Below are positions 35,072 to 44,157 of a stretch of DNA of 64,000 nucleotides, one piece after another (within the stretch, counting starts at the first letter, position 1; each line of letters opens with the position of its first letter). The notes below the pieces were generated by a model. It did not search any database. It was not told the DNA's origin and saw only the letters and a program-made list of their open reading frames with translations. Source of the DNA: an uncultured Rikenellaceae bacterium (GTDB taxonomy: Bacteria > Bacteroidota > Bacteroidia > Bacteroidales > Rikenellaceae); contig CALYBQ010000013.1 in the NCBI GenBank assembly GCA_944415565.1, forward strand, positions 207,370-271,369. The letters are read 5' to 3'. A program made the translations under genes and the position numbers.

Positions 35072-38020
35072 ATGAAGAAAACAGCTCTGATTATTTGTCT
35101 CCTATGTATGGGGATAGTGGCGGGTAATGCACAGGTTACCCTGACCGATAAGGCATTGGGTAAGAATGCTTTCCCGTTGGTGACGTCTTCGGCCAAAACC
35201 GTCGTATGCTACGACAGTGAGGACGCTACGGTAATAAAGACCAGTGTCGCGCTCTTTGTAGACGACGTGGAGAAGGTTACGGGCAAGAAGATCGGCATGA
35301 CCGGGGGCGAACTTCCGAAGTCGGCGAACTATGCCGTGATCGTGGGTACGGTCGGCAACAGCCGTGTGATTGACGATCTCGTGGCCAAAGGAAAGATCGA
35401 CGTGAAGGAGATCGAAGGCGGATGGGAACGTTACGTTATAGAGTTGGTAGACCGTCCGATGCCGGGAATCAGGAAAGCCGTAGTCGTGGCAGGTAGCGAC
35501 CGCCGCGGCGCAGCGTTCGGACTTCTCTCCATATCGAGGACCATCGGCGTATCGCCGTGGTACTGGTGGGCGGACGTTCCGGTAGAGAAACACTCGCAGC
35601 TCGTGCTCAACGTAGACAAATTCGTGTCTAAAGAGCCGTCGGTGAAATTTCGCGGTATCTTTATCAATGACGAGGACTGGGGTATATACCGTTGGTCGAA
35701 GAACACCTTCGAGAAAGACCTCGGCAATATGGGCCCGAAAACCTACACCAAGATATGCGAATTGCTGCTCCGCTTGAACGCGAACCATCTAGCACCGGGT
35801 ATGCACAACGCCACTATGGCGTTCCACAAGATCGCCGAAAACAGGGTGGTGGCCGACAGCTTTGCCATCACGATGGGTTCGTCGCACTGCGAGCCGCTGC
35901 TGCTCAACACGGCTACCGAGTGGGACAAGAAGACCATGGGCGAATGGGACTATGTAAACAACAAGGAAGGTGTGGATAAGGTCCTCAAGAAGAGGGTTGT
36001 CGAAGCGGCTCCTTACGAGAACGTATATACACTCGCGCTTCGCGGCCTGCACGACACGGCCATGAAGGGCAGCGACGACATGGAGCAGCGTAAGAAGACG
36101 ATGCAGGAAGCCCTGTACGCACAGCGCAAGATACTCGAAGACGTAATAGGCAAGCCGGCGACCGAGATCCCGCAGGCGTTCACGCCGTATAAAGAGGTGC
36201 TCGACGTGTATAACGAAGGGCTCGACCTGCCGGACGACGTCACTATAATATGGCCGGACGACAACTACGGTTACATGAAGCGCCTCAGCGGACCCAAAGA
36301 GCAGCAGCGTTCGGGCCGTTCGGGTGTGTATTACCACGCTTCGTACCTCGGCAAGCCGCACAGCTACCTGTGGATGAACACCACATCGCCGTCGCTGATG
36401 TACGAAGAACTCAAGAAGGCTTACGACATGACTGCCGACAGGGTGTGGCTGCTGAACGCAGGCGACCTTAAATCGGCCGAGTTCGCGGTGGATTTCTTCC
36501 TCGAAATGGCTTACGACATCGACGCTTTCAATTTCGAACGTGTGAGCCAGTTCCAAGCCGAGTGGCTTAGCCATATGTTCGGCGAGAAATATTACGAGGA
36601 GCTGGCCGACATATCGAACTCGTTCTTCCATCAGGCGTTTATCCGCAAGCCGGAGTTCATGGGATGGGGCTACCAGTTCAATTCGAGCAAGTTCGAGTAC
36701 GAACGCAACACGGATACCGACTTCTCGTTCACGAACTACCGCGAGGCTGAAAATCGCATCGCCGAGTACAAGAGGATAGCGGGCATGGCCGAGCGCATCA
36801 TGAACGAACTGCCCGAAGAGCAGAAACCTGCGTTCTATCAGCTCGTTTACTATCCGGTCAAAGGGTGCGAACTGATGAGCCGCATGGTGCTCGCCGGACA
36901 GAAGAACCGTTGGTACGCGATACAGCAGCGCGCGGCTACGCAGCAGTACGCCGACATAGCGAAGGCGTGCTTCGATAGTCTGGCTGTAATCACCAAAGGA
37001 TATAACTCGCTGCTCGACGGCAAGTGGAACCACATCGTGATGATGGAGCAGGGTGCGGGCCAGAACTACTTCAAGCTTCCGGTATTGCGTAAGGCGGAAC
37101 TCGAAGAGGGTGCGTCACTGGGCGTGATGGCCGAACGCGAAGATATACTCAAGGGGGCCAAGAGCTTCCACTCGCTGCCGGCGTTCAATACCTACCTCCG
37201 CCAGTCGTATTATGTCGATGTGTTCAACAAGGGTAAGGCTCCGTTGAAATGGACTGCTTCGGTCAGCGACAATTGGATCGTACTGAGCAAGAAGGACGGG
37301 AACACGGCTACCGAAGACCGCATAGAGGTTTCGATTGACTGGAATACCGTTCCAGTCGGCGAGCGCGTATTCGGAACGGTGGAGATCAAGGCCGCTAACG
37401 GAGAGAAGGAGTCGGTATACGTGTCGGTGTTCAACCCGTCTTCGCCGTCGCTCGAAGAGATGGCCGGCCTGTTCGTCGAGGACAACGGTTACATCTCGAT
37501 CAACGCTGCCGATTTCCACAGGAAGGTGGAGAACGACAAGATCAAGATCAGCATTATACCTAACCTCGGTGTCGAGAACGAATGTGTGCAGTTGGGCGAT
37601 CCGGTGATGCCGAAGCAGACGTTGAAAAGCTCGGATGTTCCGCGTGTGGAATACGACTTCTACACATACGAACAGGGTTCGGTGGATGTTTACACCTATG
37701 TGCTGCCTACGTTCGTGATCAGTGCCGACAGGGGGTATGCCGGTCACGAACAGACGAATCTGGAGACGCAGTACGGTGTGATGATCGACAACGGTCCGGT
37801 GATGATACCTTCGACATCTTCGATAGAGTATGCTCAGATATGGTACGAGAGCGCGTTGAAGAATTGCAGGGTCAATAAGACTACGCTTCATATAGACAAA
37901 CCGGGTAAGCACACCCTTAAGATACTTTGCGGCGATGCAGGAACTATGTTCCAGAAAGCCGTTATAGATTTCGGCGGTATGCAGCGCTCTTATATCGGCC
38001 CGAGGCCGACTAAGAAGTAG
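35072..38020 (+). CDS. Secreted glycoside hydrolase family 115 alpha-glucuronidase
   Basis: A 982-residue enzyme. The signal MKKTALIICLLCMGIVAGNAQ is type I, so it is exported to the periplasm or surface. The GH115 N-terminal domain (about 25-190) precedes the barrel, recognised by FRGIFINDEDWGIYRWSK, GPKTYTKICELLLRLNANHLAPGMH, IWPDDNYGYMKRLS and GVYYHASYLGKPHSYLWM. A beta-rich C-terminal domain (about 790-980, with GYISINAADFHRK) is characteristic of the family. GH115 enzymes remove (4-O-methyl-)glucuronic acid from xylan or arabinogalactan side chains. No SusC/SusD pair or other glycosidase lies beside it, so it is not part of a visible polysaccharide-utilisation locus. Confidence 0.93.
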   Translation: MKKTALIICLLCMGIVAGNAQVTLTDKALGKNAFPLVTSSAKTVVCYDSEDATVIKTSVALFVDDVEKVTGKKIGMTGGELPKSANYAVIVGTVGNSRVIDDLVAKGKIDVKEIEGGWERYVIELVDRPMPGIRKAVVVAGSDRRGAAFGLLSISRTIGVSPWYWWADVPVEKHSQLVLNVDKFVSKEPSVKFRGIFINDEDWGIYRWSKNTFEKDLGNMGPKTYTKICELLLRLNANHLAPGMHNATMAFHKIAENRVVADSFAITMGSSHCEPLLLNTATEWDKKTMGEWDYVNNKEGVDKVLKKRVVEAAPYENVYTLALRGLHDTAMKGSDDMEQRKKTMQEALYAQRKILEDVIGKPATEIPQAFTPYKEVLDVYNEGLDLPDDVTIIWPDDNYGYMKRLSGPKEQQRSGRSGVYYHASYLGKPHSYLWMNTTSPSLMYEELKKAYDMTADRVWLLNAGDLKSAEFAVDFFLEMAYDIDAFNFERVSQFQAEWLSHMFGEKYYEELADISNSFFHQAFIRKPEFMGWGYQFNSSKFEYERNTDTDFSFTNYREAENRIAEYKRIAGMAERIMNELPEEQKPAFYQLVYYPVKGCELMSRMVLAGQKNRWYAIQQRAATQQYADIAKACFDSLAVITKGYNSLLDGKWNHIVMMEQGAGQNYFKLPVLRKAELEEGASLGVMAEREDILKGAKSFHSLPAFNTYLRQSYYVDVFNKGKAPLKWTASVSDNWIVLSKKDGNTATEDRIEVSIDWNTVPVGERVFGTVEIKAANGEKESVYVSVFNPSSPSLEEMAGLFVEDNGYISINAADFHRKVENDKIKISIIPNLGVENECVQLGDPVMPKQTLKSSDVPRVEYDFYTYEQGSVDVYTYVLPTFVISADRGYAGHEQTNLETQYGVMIDNGPVMIPSTSSIEYAQIWYESALKNCRVNKTTLHIDKPGKHTLKILCGDAGTMFQKAVIDFGGMQRSYIGPRPTKK

Positions 38021-38044
38021 GCCGGTCGGGGACATCTTAATATT

Positions 38045-38082
38045 CGACGTCACGGTTACAAAACCGTGACGTCGTTCTTTTT
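38045..38082 (+). terminator. Terminator of the GH115 gene
   Basis: CGACGTCACGGTT (38045-38057) pairs exactly with 38062-38074 around a 4-base loop, followed by TTCTTTTT. Confidence 0.9.
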
Positions 38083-38448
38083 AGGGCTTTAGGGTGAGAG
38101 TGTTTGACGGTCTGATCGGGTTGGCGGCTTGTGTCCGGCGTGTAGAGACAGCGGGTTGTTTGAGAGGTAGTGGATAGATGATTGCGGAATGATTGTGAGG
38201 CGATTGCGGCACGCCCGTATAGTTCATGCGAAACGAGCGGTACGGGGGAAGTCAGTAATCAAAATGTTGGATTGCCGACATGGGCTGTGGATGGCCGCAT
38301 CGGCCGGGTATCTGTGGTTTATGATATGAAGTGCGTTCGTGGAACTCTATGTGCCATAATGGTTGTATGCTGTTGTCCCGGCATGCTTGTATGTCTGCAT
38401 GCCGACATCATGTGCGGCGTTGCCGGTATTCGATGCGATGGGGCGTGG
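38083..38448. other. Intergenic region between the GH115 gene and the recombinase
   Basis: About 365 G-rich bases with no credible gene. The only frames are short or antisense extensions of the recombinase gene. No hairpin with a T-run was found to end the recombinase transcript. Confidence 0.4.
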
Positions 38449-39360
38449 TCAGCCGAGCGGATGGTACTTCTTGATGCTTTCGCGCAGGTGTGTACGGTCG
38501 AGGTGAGTGTAAATCTCGGTGGTGAGGATGGATTCGTGTCCGAGAAGCTCCTGCACCTGCCTTATGCTTGCCCCGCCTTCGAGCAGATGGGTGGCGAACG
38601 AATGTCGGAACGTATGCGGGCTGACATCTTTGCGTATGCCTGCGGCCTCGGTCGCACGCTTTATTATCGTGAATATCATCACCCTCGTCAGCTTCCGGCC
38701 GTTGCGGTTCAGGAAAACGATGTCCGCGCTCTTCTGGTCGGGGCTCATCAATCGTCTCTGTTCCAGCCATATCTCGATATTGCGGCGCAAGGTGTCGTTT
38801 ATAGGGACGAACCGTTGTTTGTTGCCTTTCCCCGTCACTCGTATGATTCCGTCGTCTAAAAACATGTCGCCGAGTTTGAGTGATATGAGTTCCGACACTC
38901 TGAGCCCGCAACTGTACAGTGTCTCGAGCATCGCCTTGTTGCGGTGTCCCTGCGGCAGCGACAGGTCTATCGCGCCGATTATGGCGTCGATTTCGTCTAC
39001 CGACAGCACGTCGGGCAGCTTGCGTCCCGTCTTCGGCATGTCGATGAATTCGACCGGGGAGGTGTCGCATACTCCGGCGATCTTGAGGAATGTGAAGAAA
39101 CTATTTAGTCCGCTTACGATACGGGCTTGGGATGTGGCCCTGATGCCCTTGTCGTATATCTCGGACATCAGCCCTTCGATATGCTGCGGTTCGACCTCCG
39201 CCGGGAGCAGTTCGCCTGCCTGTCGGGACATATACTCGCGCAGTAGTCCGAGGTCATGGGTGTAGCTTTCGACCGTATTGGCCGAGAGGTTTTTCTCGAA
39301 CTGTAACCATGAGATGAATTTTTGTGTGAGCGTCTCCCAATCCTCGGCGTATCCGGCCAT
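38449..39360 (-). CDS. xerD: Tyrosine recombinase, XerD type
   Basis: A 303-residue site-specific recombinase with a complete active site: Arg154 in CGLRVSEL, Lys178 in VTGKGNK, His249 and Arg252 in HTFRHSF, His275 in LLGHESI, and the nucleophile Tyr284 in EIYTHL. The N-terminal SAM-like DNA-binding domain (about 10-100) has KNLSANTVESYTHDL. Length and motifs fit the chromosomal XerC/XerD that resolve dimers at dif; I favour XerD but cannot separate it from XerC with certainty. There are no phage or transposon genes or repeats nearby, which supports a housekeeping role. Confidence 0.88.
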   Translation of the reverse strand: MAGYAEDWETLTQKFISWLQFEKNLSANTVESYTHDLGLLREYMSRQAGELLPAEVEPQHIEGLMSEIYDKGIRATSQARIVSGLNSFFTFLKIAGVCDTSPVEFIDMPKTGRKLPDVLSVDEIDAIIGAIDLSLPQGHRNKAMLETLYSCGLRVSELISLKLGDMFLDDGIIRVTGKGNKQRFVPINDTLRRNIEIWLEQRRLMSPDQKSADIVFLNRNGRKLTRVMIFTIIKRATEAAGIRKDVSPHTFRHSFATHLLEGGASIRQVQELLGHESILTTEIYTHLDRTHLRESIKKYHPLG

Positions 39361-39626
39361 GATAGTCTATATTTTTGCACTAAAGTACAAAAACTTTCAT
39401 ATCAATCCAGATTTTGCGTCGGTAAAAGATGTCCGCTGGCAGTTCGTGAGTTTGGGTTTTATGGCGCGTGTCGCGGTAATATTCGTCCGGGTGTCTGAAT
39501 GGCGCGTTTGTCGAATATGGGTTGCCGCAATGTTGCATAGGAGCTACGGACAATTTGTGTGTGAGTCCTAAGCGGGAACGGTTAGTGCCGCGTGGAAATA
39601 TCGCACCGTAACCATTGGTTACGACC

Positions 39627-40886
39627 TTATCCGATTGGTGCTGAGTTCGGGGCATCTGCGTTGTCTATACCCTCGATTATGTTGCATAGTTTGTCGGTTA
39701 TCGTCTCCCAGTCGTAATGATTGTTGACATAGGCGGGACCGCGCTTGCCCAGTTCGCGGGCGAAAGCGGTATCGTTCATCATTCGGTAGAGCTTCTCCCG
39801 GAAATCTTTTGACGAATCGTAATACAGAGCCGCGCCGCTGGCTTCGCAGTGGTCGCGCATGACTTCGCTCTTGCCGTTGACGAGACACGGTGTTCCGCTC
39901 GCCATGGCTTCGAGCATCAGCAGGGACAGGCTCTCGTTGACGGACGGGTTTACCATTACGGCGGCATTGCGTATCAGGGCGCTTTTGTCGCGGCTGTCGA
40001 TGTAGCCCGTAAGTATTACCGATGGGTCGTTCGGACAACGAAAGCCTTTGGTTATCTGTCCCGTAAGTACGAGTTTCGCGTCGGGGTCCATCGTGTCGCG
40101 GTATTTCAGGAATTCGGGTATGATATTGCCTATCTTTTTCTTGGTTATGCGACCAAGGTAGAGAACATATTTGTCCGGCAGGCCGTACTTGGTTTTAACT
40201 TGTTCCCATTCTGCCGGAGGGTCCAGTTCGATGCCGGTCCCCACAACACTGTCGGGGGCCATATGCCATCCGAATATGCGGCGGCACATGCGTCGTTCCG
40301 CTTCGGTATTGAAAGCGATGTGGCGCACGCGGGTGAACAACGAACTGAACAGCGGCATGTATAGCGTACGGGTGGGGTGGGCGAGCGGAATAAGGATGCT
40401 TTTCTCCGGGACGATTGTTGCTCCGAGTGCGGTCGAACTGTCGTACATGTTGAAAAATATAAGGACGTCGTATTCACGACCGTGCTCGGATATGTATTCC
40501 AGAAGGCCCGGCTTGAAGGAATACTGCGACATGAAAAGCCGCTCGTCGGCTTTTTGGCCCGCTTCCCATATGGGATGTGCTGACGTTATCGACTGCAACA
40601 GCCCCAGCCGGCCGAGGTAGTAGCGCAGCCGCCGCATTGGTTTCGCTTGGCCGATGTGGATGCGGTGGTGCGTTTCGTAGATGGGGAGGTTTCTGAACCG
40701 ACGTATGGTCATTCCGTTATCTTGGTACGTACCTTCCGGGTATTCTTCTGGGGTGTCCGATTGGGTTGAGGTCAGTATCTCGATGTCGTAATATGGTCTG
40801 AGATGTTCCGCTATCATGCGGCAGTGTACATATTCTCCTCCTTTCGCTGCGCCGAAAGCGGTGACCACGAATCCTATTTTCTTCAT
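39627..40886 (-). CDS. Glycosyltransferase family 4
   Basis: A 419-residue GT-B fold enzyme. The N-terminal domain begins MKKIGFVVTAFGAAKGGEYVHCRMIAEHL with the glycine-rich loop, and the C-terminal nucleotide-sugar domain has YVLYLGRITKKKIGNIIPEF, VNPSVNESLSLLMLEAMASGTPCLVNG (the EX7E region), and a last helix. It probably transfers a hexose in exopolysaccharide or lipopolysaccharide synthesis, but donor and acceptor are unknown. It is isolated: no other sugar gene adjoins. A short perfect inverted repeat CGTAACC/GGTTACG at 39607-39623 lies just after the stop but lacks a T-run. Confidence 0.87.
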   Translation of the reverse strand: MKKIGFVVTAFGAAKGGEYVHCRMIAEHLRPYYDIEILTSTQSDTPEEYPEGTYQDNGMTIRRFRNLPIYETHHRIHIGQAKPMRRLRYYLGRLGLLQSITSAHPIWEAGQKADERLFMSQYSFKPGLLEYISEHGREYDVLIFFNMYDSSTALGATIVPEKSILIPLAHPTRTLYMPLFSSLFTRVRHIAFNTEAERRMCRRIFGWHMAPDSVVGTGIELDPPAEWEQVKTKYGLPDKYVLYLGRITKKKIGNIIPEFLKYRDTMDPDAKLVLTGQITKGFRCPNDPSVILTGYIDSRDKSALIRNAAVMVNPSVNESLSLLMLEAMASGTPCLVNGKSEVMRDHCEASGAALYYDSSKDFREKLYRMMNDTAFARELGKRGPAYVNNHYDWETITDKLCNIIEGIDNADAPNSAPIG

Positions 40887-40992
40887 GACGAATAATTCAT
40901 ATCGCCAAAGGTTATGAAAGTATGTAAAACATCCAATGAATAATATAAACGGGTGATATTTAATGATTTTTTAAAGTGTCGATAGTTTTCCC

Positions 40993-41000
40993 TATTTTTG
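40993..41000 (+). promoter_or_regulatory. -7 box of the prmA promoter
   Basis: TATTTTTG, a full TAnnTTTG match, 20 bases before the prmA ATG, downstream of a T-rich stretch at 40967-40972. Confidence 0.5.
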
Positions 41001-41020
41001 TATGTTAAATCATTTTTTCA

Positions 41021-41848
41021 ATGGCTGATTATATTGAATTGTCGGTTCCTGTGAGCGATGCCGAACAGTCCGAAATACTTATTGCCGAACTGGTCGAGTT
41101 CCCGTTCGAGAGCTTCCAGCAGGAAGAGACGATCCTTAAAGCGTATATCAGGGAGGACGAACTCGAAAAATGCCGCGACGATGTCGCCGGATTCCTGACA
41201 GGCCGTCTGCTTCGGGGTACATATACACGGATCGAGACGGTAAATTGGAACGCCGAGTGGGAATCCTCGTTCGAGCCGGTGGATGTAGACGGCAAGTGCT
41301 TGATACGAGCGCCTTTCCATGAGAAGGCTGCGGACGGCTGCATGGATGTCGTAATCATGCCCAAGATGTCGTTCGGTACGGGACATCACGCTACCACATG
41401 GCTGATGACCTCGGCCATACTCGGCCGTGATTTTTCCGGCAAGCGCGGTCTCGACATGGGAAGCGGTACGGGCGTGCTGGCTATCGTGGCCGTACTGCGA
41501 GGTGCGGCGCATGTGGACGCTGTCGATATAGACGAGTGGTCGTATGAGAATTGTGCCGAAAACATCGCCGAGAACGGCGTGGCGGACAAGATCGTTCCCA
41601 TTCTGGGCGATGTTTCTGCGATAGCGGGCAGGCGTTACGATTTCGTGCTGGCGAACATCAATCTGAATATACTCCTCGCCGACATGGAGGCTTATGCCGG
41701 TTCGCTCGAAGTAGGCGGTGTGCTGATTATGAGCGGAATACTGGAGACGGACATTGCGGCGATAAGCGAAAAGGCCGCATCGCTCGGGCTGAAACCGGCT
41801 GGGCAACATGTGAAGGACGGTTGGGCTGCGCTTGAATTCGTGAAGTAA
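41021..41848 (+). CDS. prmA: Ribosomal protein L11 methyltransferase
   Basis: A 275-residue SAM-dependent enzyme that methylates ribosomal protein L11. The N-terminal ferredoxin-like substrate-recognition domain (about 1-80) leads into the family signature MPKMSFGTGHHATT, then motif I LDMGSGTGVLAIVA, DAVDIDEWSYENCAENI and the catalytic-loop segment FVLANINLNILL. The last part is MSGILETDIAAI. Length is a little short of the 290-300 usual in proteobacteria because the N-domain is compact. nadB follows 87 bases later with its own promoter. Confidence 0.94.
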   Translation: MADYIELSVPVSDAEQSEILIAELVEFPFESFQQEETILKAYIREDELEKCRDDVAGFLTGRLLRGTYTRIETVNWNAEWESSFEPVDVDGKCLIRAPFHEKAADGCMDVVIMPKMSFGTGHHATTWLMTSAILGRDFSGKRGLDMGSGTGVLAIVAVLRGAAHVDAVDIDEWSYENCAENIAENGVADKIVPILGDVSAIAGRRYDFVLANINLNILLADMEAYAGSLEVGGVLIMSGILETDIAAISEKAASLGLKPAGQHVKDGWAALEFVK

Positions 41849-41864
41849 ACTTATTTCCTTTGTA

Positions 41865-41895
41865 TTGAATAACGGCACGAAAAGGTTAACTTTGC
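41865..41895 (+). promoter_or_regulatory. Promoter of nadB
   Basis: TTG (41865-41867), a 20-base spacer and TAACTTTG (41888-41895). The nadB ATG follows 40 bases later. Confidence 0.65.
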
Positions 41896-41935
41896 GTGTT
41901 CTTTGCGGTAGCGTTACCGCATTAAATATTTTCTG

Positions 41936-43516
41936 ATGAACAGGGAAACGGATTTTTTGGTGATAGGCAGCGGCGTGGCAGGATTGAGTTATGCGCTGAG
42001 GGCTGCCGAGCATGGCCGTGTGACGATAGTCACTAAGGGCGAGATGCAGGAATGCAATACCAATTACGCGCAGGGAGGTATCTGTTGCGTGACGTATCCG
42101 CCCGACACGTTCGAGAAGCATATCCACGATACGCTCGTGTGCGGGGCCGGCGTATGCGACCCGAAGGCCGTGGAGCTGGTCGTTACGCACGCTCCGGAGG
42201 CTATAAAGGAGCTCGTGAAGCAGGGTGTCAAGTTCGATAAGACATCGGAAGGCAAGTACGAACTCGCGCGTGAAGGCGGGCACTCGGAGAGCCGAATATT
42301 GCACCATAAAGACCTCACCGGAGCCGAGATAGAGCGTGCGCTCGTATCGCAGGTCAAGAGGCATCCAAATATCGAGGTGCTGGAACACCACTTCGCGGTC
42401 GATATATTGACACAGCACCATCTTGGCAAGCTCGTGACGAAGCATACGCCCGACATCAAGTGCTTCGGGGCTTATGTGCTCGACCTTAAAAAGAGTTGCG
42501 TAAGCAAGATTCTCGCGAAGGTGACGGTGCTTGCTACGGGCGGAGTGGGCAACATATATCATGCTACGACAAATCCGAGCGTGGCAACCGGCGACGGTAT
42601 CGCTATGGTACACAGGGCGAAGGGCGTGACCGAGAACATGGAGTTCATACAGTTCCATCCAACCGCGCTGTATAATCCGGGCGAGCGTCCGAATTTTCTC
42701 ATAAGCGAGGCCATGCGCGGTTTCGGGGCGATACTTAAGCTCCGAAATGGTAAGGAGTTCATGCACAAGTACCACCACATGGGGTCGCTGGCTCCGCGCG
42801 ACGTAGTGGCACGAAGTATAGACAATGAGTTGAAAATCAGCGGTGAGGATTATGTGTACCTCGATATTACACACCGCGATCCGCAGGACGTTATCAACCA
42901 TTTCCCGAACATATACAAGAAGTGTCTCTCCATCGGCATCGACATCACGAAGGAGATGATTCCTGTCAGTCCGGCCGCGCACTATTGTTGCGGTGGCGTC
43001 AAGGTCGATTGCAACGGACTTTCGTCAATCGACAGACTGTACGTGTTGGGCGAGACGTCGTGCACGGGGTTGCACGGGGCGAACAGGTTGGCTTCCAATT
43101 CGTTGATAGAGGCCGCCGTGTATGCTTCGCAGGCCGCAAAACACTCGATTCCGCGTTTGAGCGAGATAAAGTTCGAGCGGAATATCCCTGATTGGGATTA
43201 CGAGGGGACGACCAATCCTGAGGAGCTGGTGCTTATCATACAGAACTACAAGGAGATGCAGCAGATAATGAGCAACTACGTGGGCATAGTCCGTTCGAAC
43301 CTGCGTTTGGACAGGGCATTCAAGCGTCTTGAAATACTGTATCAGGAGACGGAGGAGATGTATACGACGCTGACGTTGAGCCGCGACCTTTGCGAGCTCC
43401 GTAACATGATAACTGTCGGTTATCTAATCATCAAGCAGGCGCGGCGGATGACGCAGAGCGTCGGTTTGCACTATTCGCTGGACTATCCTATGGTGCAACC
43501 GTCGGGCGAGATGTAG
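41936..43516 (+). CDS. nadB: L-aspartate oxidase
   Basis: A 526-residue FAD enzyme that oxidises L-aspartate to iminoaspartate, the first step of de novo NAD synthesis. The N-terminal dinucleotide-binding motif is VIGSGVAGLSYALRAAEHG (residues 9-27). Further family signatures are NYAQGGICCV, REGGHSESRILHHKDLTG, ENMEFIQFHPTALY, and CCGGVKVDCNGLSSIDRLYVLGETSCTGLHGANRLASNSLIEA near the C-terminal part of the FAD domain. The helical tail contains three-helix bundle elements. nadA and nadC, its usual pathway partners, are not in the window. Confidence 0.96.
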   Translation: MNRETDFLVIGSGVAGLSYALRAAEHGRVTIVTKGEMQECNTNYAQGGICCVTYPPDTFEKHIHDTLVCGAGVCDPKAVELVVTHAPEAIKELVKQGVKFDKTSEGKYELAREGGHSESRILHHKDLTGAEIERALVSQVKRHPNIEVLEHHFAVDILTQHHLGKLVTKHTPDIKCFGAYVLDLKKSCVSKILAKVTVLATGGVGNIYHATTNPSVATGDGIAMVHRAKGVTENMEFIQFHPTALYNPGERPNFLISEAMRGFGAILKLRNGKEFMHKYHHMGSLAPRDVVARSIDNELKISGEDYVYLDITHRDPQDVINHFPNIYKKCLSIGIDITKEMIPVSPAAHYCCGGVKVDCNGLSSIDRLYVLGETSCTGLHGANRLASNSLIEAAVYASQAAKHSIPRLSEIKFERNIPDWDYEGTTNPEELVLIIQNYKEMQQIMSNYVGIVRSNLRLDRAFKRLEILYQETEEMYTTLTLSRDLCELRNMITVGYLIIKQARRMTQSVGLHYSLDYPMVQPSGEM

Positions 43517-43999
43517 TCGAGTGGCGGACAATGTTTCGCGGAGTTGCTGTCGGGTTGGCTTTTGGCCGTCCGTTTTCAGGGGAAGGCGGCGGGGTAAGTC
43601 GGAACGTATATCGAGGCAATTCGATTTTATGCCCCGCACGGATATTCGGTCGCAAATATCGGGATATTGAAAAAGAGAGAGGAAGCGTTTGTGCTTCCTC
43701 TCCGTTTGTGCTTCCTCTCTTATTATTGCAGGGCATGTGGTTTGTGCTTGCTTGTCAAGTCGCATTGTGACGCAGGGGGTGGGTGTTTGCGCCCTCTTTA
43801 CCGAGCATGAAAGGACGGTGCACGACCTACATGCGCAATATCCCATCATGTTGAGTCGCGACTGCGTTCTGATGTGTAGAGTGAGGCGGATGATCTATTG
43901 CGTGCCGCCATTATTAGTGGTTGCGAAAAACTGCTTAGTATCTATAAATCCGGATTTCTTCCCCGTGCAACTTGACGTTTTGTGTGAGGGCACAAAATG
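43517..43999. other. Intergenic region after nadB
   Basis: No credible gene in about 480 bases. It carries the hairpin with a duplicated arm at 43675-43721. Frames of about 100 codons on both strands lack domains and good starts. Confidence 0.4.
43675..43721 (+). terminator. Hairpin with tandemly duplicated 3' arm
   Basis: GAGAGAGGAAGC (43675-43686) can pair with GCTTCCTCTC at either 43693-43702 or 43710-43719. The two right arms lie in an exact 17-base tandem duplication, 43686-43702 and 43703-43719. The structure lies about 160 bases after nadB and could end its transcript, although no long T-run follows. Confidence 0.5.
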
Positions 44000-44150
44000 T
44001 CACAGATAATGGGAATACAATATCTGCCATATCGTAACCCCAATGCGACTACAAACCTCATGGAGATGATTTAGCCGAGGTTTACCTGCCAGTTTGTTCT
44101 GCCGGTATAGAAAACCAGTTGCCGAGCTGATGCCCACTCGCCCGATATGG
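44000..44150 (-). pseudogene. Possible remnant of an XRE-type helix-turn-helix protein
   Basis: Downstream of the kdsC stop, a different minus-strand frame encodes about 45 residues resembling the C-terminal part of a Cro/CI helix-turn-helix domain: VGISSATGFLYRQNKLAGKPRLNHL followed by HEVCSRIGVTIWQILY. The match is to the second and third helices and the typical GKPxLxxLxxVCxxxGVTxWxIL pattern. The first helix and a start codon are missing, so it is at best a truncated gene. Chance resemblance is possible. Confidence 0.35.
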
Positions 44151-44157
44151 AGCCGGG

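Noticed and set aside
38449..39360. Tyrosine recombinase as sign of an integrated element
   Set aside because: There are no flanking repeats, tRNA or phage/conjugation genes, and length and motifs fit the chromosomal Xer recombinases.
39607..39623. Perfect inverted repeat CGTAACC-ATT-GGTTACG after the GT4 gene
   Set aside because: It lacks a T-run on either strand and is short, so I could not call it a terminator.
43424..43849. A 141-codon minus-strand frame overlapping the nadB 3' end
   Set aside because: It is antisense to nadB for part of its length, is low in hydrophobic core residues and has no domain.
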